Positions 30,803-41,500 of a stretch of DNA of 64,000 bases are shown here, piece after piece; the first letter of the stretch is position 1, and every line of letters begins with the position of its first letter. Both the position numbers and the translations under genes were made by a program. This stretch comes from Nemertoderma westbladi (Eukaryota; Xenacoelomorpha; Nemertodermatida; Nemertodermatidae). The stretch is from assembly GCA_032718475.1 (NCBI GenBank), contig JAUCBJ010008562.1, positions 62,001-126,000 on the forward strand, given 5' to 3'. The notes beneath the pieces were generated by a model. It saw only the letters and a list, made by a program, of their open reading frames with translations, was not told the origin of the DNA and searched no databases.

Positions 30803-32223
30803 TCACCTTCATTGAAATTTCGTTGTGGTTGTTTACGTTTCAGTGGTTGAGTTTTGTTTAAGAGAGATTGCAGGGGTGCTACAATCTGACTGAAATAAGG
30901 TATGTGTCGTCGATAGAATCCAAACATTCCCAGAACCCGTCGCAACTCAGTATAGCTACGTGGTTCTGGCATATCGACAAGGGATTTAACTCGTTTAGGT
31001 GGAGGTAAAATACCGTCGGCCGTCACTAAGAATCCAAGAAATAAGATTGATGGTTGTACCCATTGGCACTTGGCAAAGTTTATTTGCAGGTTGTGCTGAG
31101 TTAAACGTTCAAATACCTTTCTTAGGTGAATGTAATGAGTTGATATATCCTTAGAGTGAATCATAATATCATCGAGAAAAGGAAATACAAATTCCAAATC
31201 TCCGAGTACTTCATGTATATCCCTTTGAAAAGTTTGTGCAGCGTTTTTAAGACCATAGGGCATCCGTAAAAATTCAAAGAGACCAAAAGGGGTTGTAATA
31301 GCTGTCTTTGGAATATCTTCCTCTGCCACAGGAATTTGATGATATGCTTTAACGAGATCAATGGAGCTGAAAACTGTCGAACCTTTCAGTTTGCTATTAA
31401 AATGCTGTATGTGCGGCAGCGGATATTTATCACTTTGTGTAATGCGGTTCAAAGCTCTATAGTCTCCACATGGACGCCAATTATCAGTACTCCCCACCTT
31501 TGGTACCATATGTAATGGTGACGCCCAGGGACTACTTGAAGGGCGTATTATACCACGAGAACGCATATCCGCGAAAACTTGTTGAGCAATTAGTAGTTTG
31601 GTCCCACTAAGTTGACGTGGCTTTGCGTATGTGGGTTGGCATTGGTTGGTGATAATTCGATGCACAGTATTGTGTGGAGGTGTGTCGGTATGAATAATAT
31701 CATAATCAAATAACTTAGAATGTTCTTTGAAAAGACTGGATAATGTTGAATCAGGGTGGTCGATTTCCACTTTGAATGTAGATAGACTTTTCGATGTTGT
31801 TGGATTAAGATTGCATTTCAGTTTTGTATAATTATCCACGATTAGTTTATTTTTGCAGTCCAATAGCATGTCATAATTTGATAAGAAATCCAATCCCAAA
31901 ATGTTTTCTTCAACGTCGGCAACATAAAATATCCACGGAAATTCTCGTCGGAGGAAATTAATTCGGACATGAACTTTTCCGTGGACATTTATGTTATTGC
32001 CTGAAATTGCTGTGAGTTTTGCATCCGTATTGTCCCATAGTAAGCTTCTAATAAACGAGGAAGGTTTTAGTATGGATACTTGTGAGCTGGTGTCTATAAG
32101 AAAAGATAAGGATTGGTGGCTGTTGTTTATATGGTTTATTGCTGCGGTTAATTTGAAAACGGCAGCTCCCTCAGAACTAGCAGCAAATGTTCTGAGGGCA
32201 GTTAGTTTTCCTGCCCCTGGGTA
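30800..32223 (-). CDS. pol: Gypsy A protease and RT
   Basis: The frame opens at 32223 just after a TGA, has no ATG near its start, and overlaps the gag end in the -1 frame. The protease region shows LIDTSS, where the usual Gly of the Asp-Thr-Gly active site is Ser; this is a one-base change that should harm activity. RT follows, with [34 protein letters not shown] (motif A Asp) and FLDD (motif C), then the thumb ending with a connection to RNase H. Near 30800 homology stops at the deletion junction and the integrase continues in another frame. It would copy element RNA to DNA. Confidence 0.9.
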
Positions 32224-33059
32224 TCAGGGGAAGGAGATGTCGAGCGCGATGCAGGGCGTGAGTTTGGTCGGGAAGATGGTTGCATTCGACGCGGTTTTTC
32301 TCCCGGCCAAAGACACCATGGCGTGCATGTATTCGCTTTTGTTCCATAATATACATGGTATCGGCAGATTTTTGGACGTTGCCCTTCGCTGAACGGGAAT
32401 ATAGCTCCGACTTTTGAGGTAGAAGTGACAGGGTAGGGTGCTCTTGCTCTGTAAGTGTTGCTAACACCTCTGAAAACATCACCACTGGTATTAACATAGT
32501 TTGGGTGTTGAACTCTGGCGACATCATATGAAGTACTTGGTTGAGGGATTCCACTTGTAAATTGGAGGATGGTGTCCGCCAGTGTTGCGAAATCTTCGGG
32601 TGGTAGACCCTGATGAGCAATCAAAGCAGAACGCACCGATACTGGAAGTGCTTGTAAGAGTTTGTGCCGAACTAGGTCGTCATCCGCCGTTAAGTTACAT
32701 TCTCGTAATTTTCTTTTTATACGCAGATACACTAAGGAGGGCTTTTGGCCGTCTAAAGTTACCTGTCCAAGGGCTTCCTCCAATAATTCAGTTTTCGATT
32801 TCTGATAGAGTTGGAGAATGGTAGATTTAATATCGTCATATGATTGAATGTCCGTGGAAATGTTTAAAGCGACGTCTTCTGGCAAATTCGCCATAACGTG
32901 GTGAAATTTGGTTACCTCGCTTGTAATGTTGGCTAATGTAAAGTGGGATTCCAACATTCTGAACCAAACGCTGGGGTTAGAACGGAAGAACACCGGGGGT
33001 TTAACGGAAACGCGAGCGACGTTTACAGCGTTACCATCATTTTCGCCGTCACCATCCAT
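32202..33059 (-). CDS. gag: Gypsy A Gag (DUF7041-type)
   Basis: The 285-codon ORF starts with ATG at 33059, about 100 bp inside the 5' LTR. Residues about 18-165 match the DUF7041 Gag domain seen in Gypsy elements of arthropods and other invertebrates, with [17 protein letters not shown] and [10 protein letters not shown]. Near the end CRYHVYYG...C...C resembles the zinc-binding tail of this family, followed by a Ser/Arg/Pro-rich end. The stop overlaps the pol frame by about 22 bp in the -1 frame, so pol would be made by -1 frameshifting, as in many Gypsy elements. The ORF itself looks intact. Confidence 0.9.
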   Translation of the reverse strand: MDGDGENDGNAVNVARVSVKPPVFFRSNPSVWFRMLESHFTLANITSEVTKFHHVMANLPEDVALNISTDIQSYDDIKSTILQLYQKSKTELLEEALGQVTLDGQKPSLVYLRIKRKLRECNLTADDDLVRHKLLQALPVSVRSALIAHQGLPPEDFATLADTILQFTSGIPQPSTSYDVARVQHPNYVNTSGDVFRGVSNTYRARAPYPVTSTSKVGAIFPFSEGQRPKICRYHVYYGTKANTCTPWCLWPGEKPRRMQPSSRPNSRPASRSTSPSPDTQGQEN

Positions 33060-33141
33060 GATGTATTCGATAAGAGTTAATCAGTAACTGAGTTTCGAGA
33101 GAGTTTTTCCCATCTGGAGTTGAAGGTAGTAGTAATAAGGT

Positions 33142-33160
33142 CCAAGATCCGGGTCACCAA
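33142..33160 (-). promoter_or_regulatory. Primer-binding site of Gypsy element A
   Basis: Directly inside the 5' LTR the minus strand reads TTGGTGACCCGGATCTTGG. TGGTGACCCG is complementary to a tRNA 3' end finishing CACCA, as used to prime minus-strand DNA synthesis. I do not name the tRNA. Confidence 0.7.
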
Positions 33161-33615
33161 TGTAAAGGTTTGGACGTTGTCTTTGTTATGATGAAAATAA
33201 TATAGTTTTGGTTCTGGTTTTTAATATCTAACTTTCAACTAATAATTACGGTCTCCAAATATAACTTTACCGGTAATTAAATCTATTCTATTTCTCTTTC
33301 TCTCTCTCTCCCTCTAATGAAAGTTACATGCAGTATTTAAGCAAGCTAGTGTTAGTGGTTTCTTGCAGCAGACATGTGAGATGTTAATCTGATAAATATC
33401 TGTTTAATTGACATCTACTGTATAAGGGCTATTATTGGGACTACATCTGTTTCGCACATGAAATCAACATGCTGTATCTTAAGTAAATAAATAAGGTGTT
33501 TTGCTTTGTAGAAAGATAGGTAAAATGTCTCGACTAACAATTTTATGAAAATACTAAATTTGATTTTGTGATTAAATTATTTCTAAGCTTCCTTGACTAT
33601 TCGGCATGCACTACA
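33161..33615 (-). repeat. 5' LTR of Gypsy element A
   Basis: 455 bp. It is the upstream LTR in element orientation and should hold the promoter. Compared with the 3' LTR it shows a shorter CT run and one visible substitution (AATATCTAAC versus AATGTCTAAC). Confidence 0.95.
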
Positions 33616-33619
33616 TTAT

Positions 33620-34007
33620 GACTTATACGAATCACAACTAGATGGCTACTGAGTTTCGTAAAAAGCGCATTCTTTAGGAGATGCTTTATTAACCTTCACA
33701 CTACTTCACACGGCTTCACACTACTCCACACTGATCTGCCGACCGTCACTGAATTTGATCATATATAAGGAGGATCGCAACTGACACATGTAGGGATTAT
33801 TAAATAGCATTTAATTCACACAAAAAACCACTATAATGTAAGTCGCAGTTGCTACCGGTAAACCTGTTCCTCTAACCTTCAGTAATCAAGAAGATTGTGG
33901 GGTTTTATGATTATTCATCGGTATTATCCAAATATATCAGCAATATATATCCATATAACAACAATTAATAACAGAAGTAAAATAATGCGGTGAACAATCA
34001 GTATGTG
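33620..34007. other. Short flank, no gene
   Basis: About 390 bp between the Gypsy target duplication and repeat copy B. It contains CTTCACACTACTTCACA-like short repeats (about 33690-33735), with no coding frame. Confidence 0.4.
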
Positions 34008-34433
34008 TTACATACTAGTTATAAATGCAGAGTTCAATGAGTCAGTATGTCGGTAGGTGCCGAGATAATAGATTTACGTTCTTGTAATCAAAGCCATCAG
34101 ATGTTTAGGCCAAAGTCTGAAACTTCCAAAACAGGAGCACAGAAGAATTCTAAGCCGATTCTCTGGCTCAGAAAGGTAAACAAAGACCGTAATGCATTGC
34201 CCGGTTTTCCGTAGGCCTCTGTCAAAAATAAAGTGAAAATCGCTCTGATTGGCTGATCAGAACAAAGAGGTTCCACGTCTACAGGAAACCAGCTGACAGA
34301 TTTCGTCATCTGAGCTCCAATCTTTTAGAGTATTATGCGCATTGCGGCAAAAATGACTTGTTATGTCCGCTAAAGCACCTACACCGTGCATTGCGGGGAA
34401 AAATGACTTGTTATGTCCGCAAAAGCTTTTACA
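34008..34433. repeat. 426-bp dispersed repeat, copy B
   Basis: Same orientation and exactly the same length as copy A at 12218-12643, with about ten differences by eye. Shared ends and different flanks show that it was copied as a unit. The family is unassigned. Confidence 0.85.
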
Positions 34434-34811
34434 AGTAACTACTGTAATAGTTATTTGATCATTTATGGCGATATTTAATTTGGGTTGTATTAATTTTGGT
34501 TATTATTATTAATTTGTATTAAATACACAATTTTTGAAAATTTTTCGCTTGTTTCTAAGCTGGTAACGTCACACAAATCCGCTTCCACGATTGAGTATTG
34601 TCGTTAGTAATTAGTCACTTATTTTGAATTATTTAAGTTTTAAGTAAAATAATTTACTGTTAAATTAAATTGTTGCACATGTCGCGATCATATACAACGT
34701 ACAATTAACATAAGTAGGTTTTGTTGCTACAGAGCACTTGTAGTCTAATGCTAATACCTACGCTATATTAAATGGCTAATATACTCAATCGTAACCTTCT
34801 ACAAGACGTTT
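34434..34811. other. AT-rich spacer, no gene
   Basis: About 380 bp between repeat copy B and BEL/Pao 3. It could hold the 3' LTR of BEL/Pao 3, but no partner copy was seen. Confidence 0.35.
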
Positions 34812-35507
34812 TTATGTGAGACTGCTTGGTCTAACCCTCTGTTGCCCGTAGTTACCAGAACGTTCCCTTGCCAGTTCTAATAAACAAAGGCGTCCGATTG
34901 GTCGGTTGAAATAGTGTACTTTCGGTTTAGGTGTAGCTCTCCAAATAGCTAGTTCAACTGAGCGTACCAAACCATCTTTTCCATGATGAATTTCAGTTAT
35001 CCGGCCTGTTTCCCAGTTCTTTCTAGGTTGGTCTTGATCCACTAAGAGTACAATATCACCGACTGATACATTTTCCTTCTTAGAAAACCATTTAGTTCTG
35101 AGCTGGACCGACGGTAAGTAGTGTCTTTCAAAATGTGTAGCAAATCGACGTGATAGTAATTGCATCATTACATACAGCTCATCACCATCCTGTGGGTTGG
35201 ATTTCGATAACATAGTTACTGGTTTTCTTAGCATAAAATGGGACGGAGTTAGTGGCTCCATGGCTTGTGGATTAGATGAAACAGGTAAGAGGGGCCTATC
35301 ATTTAGATAACTCGCTATCTCCTCTAGAAGAGTTCGGAGTAGCTCGTTAGTTAGATAAGCTTTACATGGAATAATATGGTGTAACGCGATCTTTGTGCTT
35401 TTAATGAGTCGTTCCCAACCTCCGCCCCACCAAGGCGCGTCGGCTGCGTTGAACGTCCATGTTGATGCCGATACCCTTAGGTGTTCTTCAAGTTGTGGTC
35501 GTTCCAA
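34812..35507 (-). pseudogene. pol: BEL/Pao 3 integrase core end and C-terminus
   Basis: GGGWERLIKSTK carries the catalytic Glu. The DUF5641-like C-terminal domain (GDIVLLVDQDQPRKNWETGRI) is complete and ends much like BEL/Pao 2. Confidence 0.88.
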
Positions 35508-35848
35508 TCAGCGATGAATTTAGTTATCTCCTTATTGGCGCCCATGAAATTCATTCCCTGGTCGGATCTCATAGTGCGGCTGGTACCAAATCTACCAATT
35601 TGTCTTCTCAGGCAAAGGATACAACTTTTCATTGACATATCGTTAACCATATCTAAGTAAATGGCTCGAAAAGTCATGCAAACGAAGATGACACACCATC
35701 TTTTCACCATTGTACGGGCGCGATTGACTTCGAAGGGTCCGAAGAGATCTACGCCGGTGTGGGTGAACGGGGGTGGGTAACATTCGACTCGTTCCCTTGG
35801 GAGCGCCCCTTCTAGTTGAGTCATCGGCTTGCTATAATCCTTTTGCAA
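35477..35848 (-). pseudogene. pol: BEL/Pao 3 integrase core, first part
   Basis: TGVDLFGPFEV carries the first catalytic Asp and RSDQGMNFMGA the second. The frame shifts at about 35490, before the Glu. Confidence 0.85.
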
Positions 35849-36213
35849 GGTATACAGTTTCGTAGTATTTGGTTGAGAGCTGCGCGGGGGTGTACCAGGT
35901 AATATCGCGTTCTGATCTCATTCAATATATGTTCCCTCCCGGCGGGATAGAATCGGTAATGAACGTCCTGTATCAATTTAATCTGAATTTCCTGGTCGAA
36001 TATTAATATGGGAAACATAGTATCTCTAGAGATCGGAGCGTTAGTGAGGCGACCTCCAACTCGAATTAAACCATTTATCATTATACTGGAAAATTTGTCC
36101 GCCAATGGAGTTAGGGAGTCACGCTGATATTTCTCAGGCTTCTCCAGTCTTTGTGAAACTCTCAATAACTGCAAATTTGATTTATCTACTTCATTAGCAG
36201 TTAAGCCTATCAC
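35821..36213 (-). pseudogene. pol: BEL/Pao 3 H2C2 zinc-binding region
   Basis: Contains IRVGGRLTNAP, HYRFYPAGREH and RYYLVHPRAALNQILRNCIPC, the expected His-His-Cys-Cys region before integrase. One His position and the frame end differ from intact copies; the next piece overlaps in another frame. Confidence 0.8.
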
Positions 36214-36292
36214 AGGTACGGTTTTAGTACTGTATCAATAGTGAAAGAGTTGTTTCAGTATGGTTATAGCCCTACTCATTTTGTCCCACGAG

Positions 36293-36613
36293 CTAATGGT
36301 TCATCGCTCGAGCTATTAGCGGGGATAAGCCCATATCCACATTAGGTAACATTAGTTGGTCAGTGGATTTTTCAGGGTCATTAACGGTAGTGTTGGGCTG
36401 GAAATCAATATTCGGGGGAAGGTTTGGGATTTGACTATCAGTTTTACTTACGTAATTGTTGGTTGTTATGTCGACAGGCTTTAAAAGTTTTGACTTAGAG
36501 GGCCTGGTTTTTGGCTTAACGATTTCTAGACCCTTGACTTGTCTCATTTCCTCGGGAGTAATATGATGAGGCCATTGGTCTTCCGGTTTGGAAAGGAAAT
36601 CGGGTCCCTTCAA
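36293..36613 (-). pseudogene. pol: BEL/Pao 3 RNase H to H2C2 linker
   Basis: GPDFLSKPEDQWP and EEMRQVKG match the linker of BEL/Pao 2. Sequence between 36614 and 36790 still resembles RNase H but is broken by stops. Confidence 0.75.
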
Positions 36614-36790
36614 CCAACATGTTGAATTTAAAAGGTCAGTAGGGACGCACCATGGGAGGGTATGTCAGCCGGGTTTTGAGGTCCGGGAATGTACCTCCAT
36701 TGTTCTAACTTGGTGTGGTTGACTATTATTTATACTCGGTTTGTAATGTTACACTAAAACCGCAGACGGTGTTAGTCAAGGATTCCAGCA

Positions 36791-37162
36791 CTATGGCTGC
36801 GTATGTCCATAAAAAAAAATTGCAAAGTCGGTCTCGTCCAGAATATTTTTGGCAACAGTAGTTGCAAACAGTGCGGCCTTTAGTTCAGCTCTCGGCACTG
36901 TTAAATCTTTGCTTTTTATCAAAGATTTGGACGCGACTAGGGACACCCGAGTATCTTGGGGCGTAGTGGCCCTATAATAGGCTATGATACCAATGCCCTT
37001 GTCACTGGCGTCACCAAATACATGCAATTGATAAGTGTGCGATGGCAGAGCATTAGGGAAATAAGCTCTGGTCACCCGAAAGTTTTCAATATCGGGTAAG
37101 GCATTTTCCCACTTGAGCCAGTTATTTAACAGAAAGCAGAAATATCTTGACCATATAACCAA
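36791..37162 (-). pseudogene. pol: BEL/Pao 3 RT thumb and RNase H N-terminus
   Basis: NNWLKWENALPDI corresponds to the RT thumb end, and FGDASDKGIGI with PRAELKA to the first RNase H catalytic residues. The frame breaks before the WTDA motif at a run of nine A (plus strand about 36810-36818). Confidence 0.85.
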
Positions 37163-37165
37163 GTC

Positions 37166-37579
37166 AAATATCTTTCGACTCGACCCAAAATGACGACGAA
37201 TTATCCCTTCTGAAATATATCAGATTGTGGGATTACTCCGCGAATTTACAGCGGATTGTGAGATCACGTTAGCCCATGTAAAGTTATTGCTTCTGTTCCC
37301 ACATCAATCGTGGTTAGCGAACCTCAACCGGGAACATCTACTGGTGGACCAACCGTACGAACTGTTGTACCCCCTTCTGACTCATTGGAACTTCATGCTT
37401 CCGCCACTGAGGGGCTGGCTACAAGTGCAAGGTTCTCTGCCTCCGGTACCTGGTAAGCCATTGTAGCCGAAACGTCGCAATCGACCCCCAAAAAGAAAAA
37501 GAACCCGGAAATAAATGTTATTTTATTGGGTTACTTTTTATTATACATGACTTATATTTCTACTTTATATTAGGCGTAA
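37166..37579. other. Possible gag remnant, otherwise nothing
   Basis: A minus-strand frame from about 37466 starts ATG and reads protein-like Ala/Val/Pro-rich sequence with two or three stops to about 37230. It could be the gag start of BEL/Pao 3 joined by a deletion to RNase H. A 79-codon plus-strand frame overlaps it. Neither is secure. Confidence 0.25.
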
Positions 37580-37850
37580 AATAAGTACGTGGTATCCCCA
37601 ATAATTCATTTAGCTTATTTGTTCACGAGCTGAGACATTTTATATGTATTGGATATACTCTTTAGCACTATAGTTTGCTTATTTGGAAGTAATTGGTACC
37701 CAATAATCCATTTAATTTGATTTGTTCACGAGCTGAAACCATTTGTATTTGTATTAGATACTCTTGGCACTATAGTTTGCTTATTTAGAGGTGATAGATA
37801 TTCACTAATCTACTCGATTCAATTTGTTCACGAGTTGAGATTTTTTATAT
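37580..37850. repeat. Tandem repeat, about 104-bp unit
   Basis: TTTGTTCACGAGYTGAGA recurs at about 37619, 37721 and 37827, and CACTATAGTTTGCTTATTT at about 37668 and 37769. Two and a half diverged units. Confidence 0.8.
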
Positions 37851-38369
37851 AATTAACTACGTACGCTTTGTATAATTCCAGTTTGGTATTGATAACTGAA
37901 CTATTTACTTATTAGATTACTTTTATGTACGAATTTGAACTTCGGTCTTGACTTTAACACTCTGGTAGCTAAATGAATGGAAGCGGTGTTGCTGCAGTTA
38001 TAAATCCTGCCTTTAAAATTACTTATTTTACCAGTTTACCTAAAAAACTGTATTTTTATTGCTAAAAGATCAGTTATGGTGTTATATTAATTATTTCTTG
38101 TGGATTATTCTTTAGTAAAGGTTCTTACGTCATCTAGTGCTATTATACCTATATTTGAACTGATTCATTCGTGTGTTTGGGAACATCAATGGAGTGAGTG
38201 CTCTCTCATTGGCCCAAAATTATTCTATTGGCCTTCACTTAGTATATAATATTCGTTGTTAGTTTATCCAACCACTTGTAATCAGAGCACTGCTGAGAGA
38301 TTACTTTCTCATGCAGGCCTCACAACTGCTGGTCAGAATACTGACAGCGGTGTTTATTATATGTCTTCA
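37850..38369. other. AT-rich spacer, no gene
   Basis: No coding frame, repeat family or motif recognised over about 520 bp. It ends at the 56-bp tandem repeat. Confidence 0.4.
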
Positions 38370-38538
38370 TGTGGGGCGAGCCACGAAGTGAATGAGCCTT
38401 AGCGTAGGGGTACCATTAATCAACCTGTGGGGCGAGCCACGAAATGAGTGAGCCTTAGCGTAGGGGTACCATTAATCAACCTGTGGGGCGAGCCACGAAG
38501 TGAGTGAGCCTTAGCGCAGGGGTACCATTAATCAACCT
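38370..38538. repeat. 56-bp tandem repeat, three copies
   Basis: Units start TGTGGGGCGAGCCACGAA at 38370, 38426 and 38482 and are nearly identical (AAGTGAATGAG, AAATGAGTGAG, AAGTGAGTGAG variants). The array ends exactly where the zinc finger-RT element begins. Confidence 0.95.
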
Positions 38539-41500
38539 GTCGTTCTGTCGCGTTTTTTTTCAGTATTTTATTTTAAACGTTAATAACTCGGCCAATCCTT
38601 GATGAAATCTATCCAAACTTGGTACACATGTTGTTTGGCAAAAGTTTGAAAATTTTCCAAGTAGAATTTGCATGGCGCCTTCGTGCAGCATCAGTGTAAC
38701 TGTTATTGCAGTTATAATAAATTTATTTATCCAAATTTAAAATGCGTTAAATTATTATTACTGTAGGATAAATCAGCTGGGTTTCTGACAAATTTTGCAA
38801 TACATTGGGGCTGTCTGCCAATCTGCATGTACCATGTGTACCGGTACTGTCAGGCTGTACTCAATCCCTGAATCGAGAATCCTGCAATCAGTCAATACTG
38901 CAATACTGGTCAGCCGGTACCATACACTGCAGACATGCCATATCATGTAATCTAATTAAACATGGCCCCAGCAACCCTTGCAGTGATTATAGTTTAGACC
39001 TAATTAGCCCATTACCGGCACCGGTAATAATAATATAATAGTTTAGATAGTTACCGCTAATCATTCAGTCATTGGCATGGTACACCGTATTGCTGTACTG
39101 CCGTTGTAGTGCGCACCGTAGGTACCACCCTACTACCGGTACCGGCTGACCGGTGGCAACTAGCACTTCAGCACTTGCACAGCAACAGCACTACCGGCGA
39201 TACACAGGTTGGAATTTATGTAGAGTTTGCTCAACAGTCCAGATATAAAATAGTTATCTAAATTATATATATTACTATTGACAAGTATTGAAATATATAC
39301 CGTTATTCGTGTTATCAGTATTTGCAACATCTGACATTGAAGAGGTGAGAGAAGATGAATACCGGCACTCAACAAAACCAACGCTTATCACAGGTCGGTA
39401 TGGTTACCTCGAAACCGGCGCGACTGTCCACTCGAATACAACTTCAAAACACAAACACCAACAATAAACGGAAAGCGAATCGAACGTCTTCAGAAGAATC
39501 TGTCATTGGGACGAAGAAAAGGAAGCCGAAACCACGGGAATGGACCACAGCTAAGATTGAATGCTCCCATTGTCAGAGTTCCTGGACCGAAATTGAAACA
39601 CCAATTGCCGATGGGCTTGATCTCTCAAACCAAAACTTCCTCTGTGGGGTTTGCGCGGCAGTAAAGATTGAAAGTGTGGAAGCTGGCATCCCTAGGTATT
39701 ATTATTATAAAGAGCGTCAGCCTGCGTTTAATAAATATATTTTAATACAAAACAGGTCGAATGCAAAGAGGCTTATAATGAAGACGAGTACTGCATTAAA
39801 CGGTTCAATAAACGGTGTTAACAACCCAAGTGACATTGCGAATAACTTCGCCAAAATTTACAAGGAATTGTACAATCAGAATTATAGCGGTGACACAAGT
39901 GTTGATGATATCGAAAATGATATAAATTGTAGAATTAGAAACCTAATTGGTAACAATAATGTATCGGGTACAAATTGTGCAGGTTATCGAGAGGTATTGT
40001 CGCCTCGTATAATACACGAGGCATTGTTGCGTTTAAAAAACGCCAAATCAGATGTCAGTTATAGTTTTGACTCAGGGTCTTTAATTAATGGTGGCCATAT
40101 TCTAGAACATCATTTATCTATATTATTTAACTCTTTTCTTTCGCATGGATTGGTGTCAAAGTGTCTTTTATTGGTTTCTATTATTCCGATCATTAAAAAT
40201 AAATTAGGCGATATATCTGATGATAAGAATTACCGTGCAATTGCAATATCTTCTTTGATTCTGAAAATTTTTGAATGGGTATTATTATTAAGTGAAGGCG
40301 ATAAGTTATGTTTTGATGACTTACAATTTGGGTTCCGTTCAAATTCTAGTACTGTAATGTGCAGCTGGTCGGCTTCGGAAGTAATCAATTACTATATGAG
40401 ACACTCATCGCCCGTATTTGGTTGTTTGTTAGATTTTACAAAAGCGTTCGACCTTGTTGAATGGCCAAAGCTGTTCCTTGAACTATTAAAAAAGGGTTTT
40501 TCAGTTTTATATTTAAGGTGCCTCATTTTTATATACAGAAACCAAGTTTGTGCAGTAAAATGGTTGAATTGCAGCTCTTTTAATTTTTTAATTTCTAATG
40601 GGGTCAGACAGGGTTCTGTTTGCTCGCCGACATTGTTTGCTCTGGTGTTAAATATTCTAATTGAATCTCTACGTGACTCCAAAGTAGGTTGTTTTATAGG
40701 GAATTATTATTTTGGTGTTTTGGCATACGCCGATGATGTATTGTTATTGTGCCCATCTGTGGTTGGATTGCAATATATGGTCGATTTATGTCAAATTTTT
40801 TGTGCTAAATATAACTTGCGATTAAGTACAAATGTTGATCAGGATAAATGCAAATGTAAGTGTATACCATTTCATTTTAAGTGGAGTCCACCCGGTGCTA
40901 GGATTAGAGTAGGTACAATTCTTCTCCCATGGGCAAGAGAAGCTGTTCACTTAGGTATTACACTTGACTTTAAATGCACTTTAGCCAAGGACATTTTACG
41001 TAAACGCGGCCAGTTTATTGGGAAACTCAATAACATTAGGCAAGAGTTTGGCTTCTCGCACCCTGGTAATCTAACATATCTACAAAAGTTATACACTATG
41101 TGTTTTTATGGTAGCAATGCATGGAATTTATGGTCCGATGAATGTTCTAGAATCTTAACCAGCTGGAACATTAACGTTAGGATTATATGGCAGTTGCCTT
41201 ATAATGCTCATAGGTATATTGTACAAGAAATTGTAGGATTTATACATCCATGGGTTATTTTATGCAAAAATTTTGTTGGTTATTGTAGGTCTATTTTTAA
41301 TGCTGATAGGATGTGTATTAGATTCCTAGCTAACTTAATGCTATTTGATTGTAGGAGTATTAGTGGAAGTAATTTACGTCAGATTGGTAATGAGTGCGGG
41401 GTGTCGGATCTATCGTTGTTGTCCACCCGTACTGTAGACAATAAACTATCATATGTACGCACTCCGCCGGGTGAGGAGTGGAGAGTTAATAGCTGCAGAG

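Larger units (their letters stand above)
29498..33615 (-). mobile_element. Ty3/Gypsy element A, young, internally deleted
   Basis: Two LTRs (29498-29958 and 33161-33615) begin TGTAAAGG and end CACTACA on the plus strand. They differ, by eye, only by one substitution and the length of a CT run. A 4-bp target duplication TTAT flanks the element (29494-29497 and 33616-33619). The order on the minus strand is 5' LTR, primer-binding site, gag, pol, polypurine tract, 3' LTR. The gap between RT and the integrase C-terminal part shows that RNase H and the integrase front have been deleted. Such a copy could only move with proteins supplied by another. Confidence 0.95.
34812..37165 (-). mobile_element. 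BEL/Pao retrotransposon 3, truncated and decayed
   Basis: Five short minus-strand frames line up with the 3' half of BEL/Pao 2: RT thumb/RNase H start (36791-37162), linker (36293-36613), H2C2 (35821-36213), integrase core (35477-35848) and integrase C-terminus (34812-35507). Many signatures are shared with BEL/Pao 2, such as WCVIFVCMT and TFNAADAPWWGG, so both belong to one family. The gag, protease and most RT are missing; homology ends near 37165. Every domain boundary has a stop or frameshift. Confidence 0.88.

Noticed and set aside
29498-33615. Endogenous retrovirus with env
   Set aside because: No open frame after integrase before the polypurine tract; the element ends with gag-pol only, as in errantivirus-free Gypsy elements.
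34097-34309. 70-codon frame conserved in both 426-bp repeat copies
   Set aside because: Conservation is explained by recent copying of the whole repeat; the frame has no domain and does not span the conserved ends.
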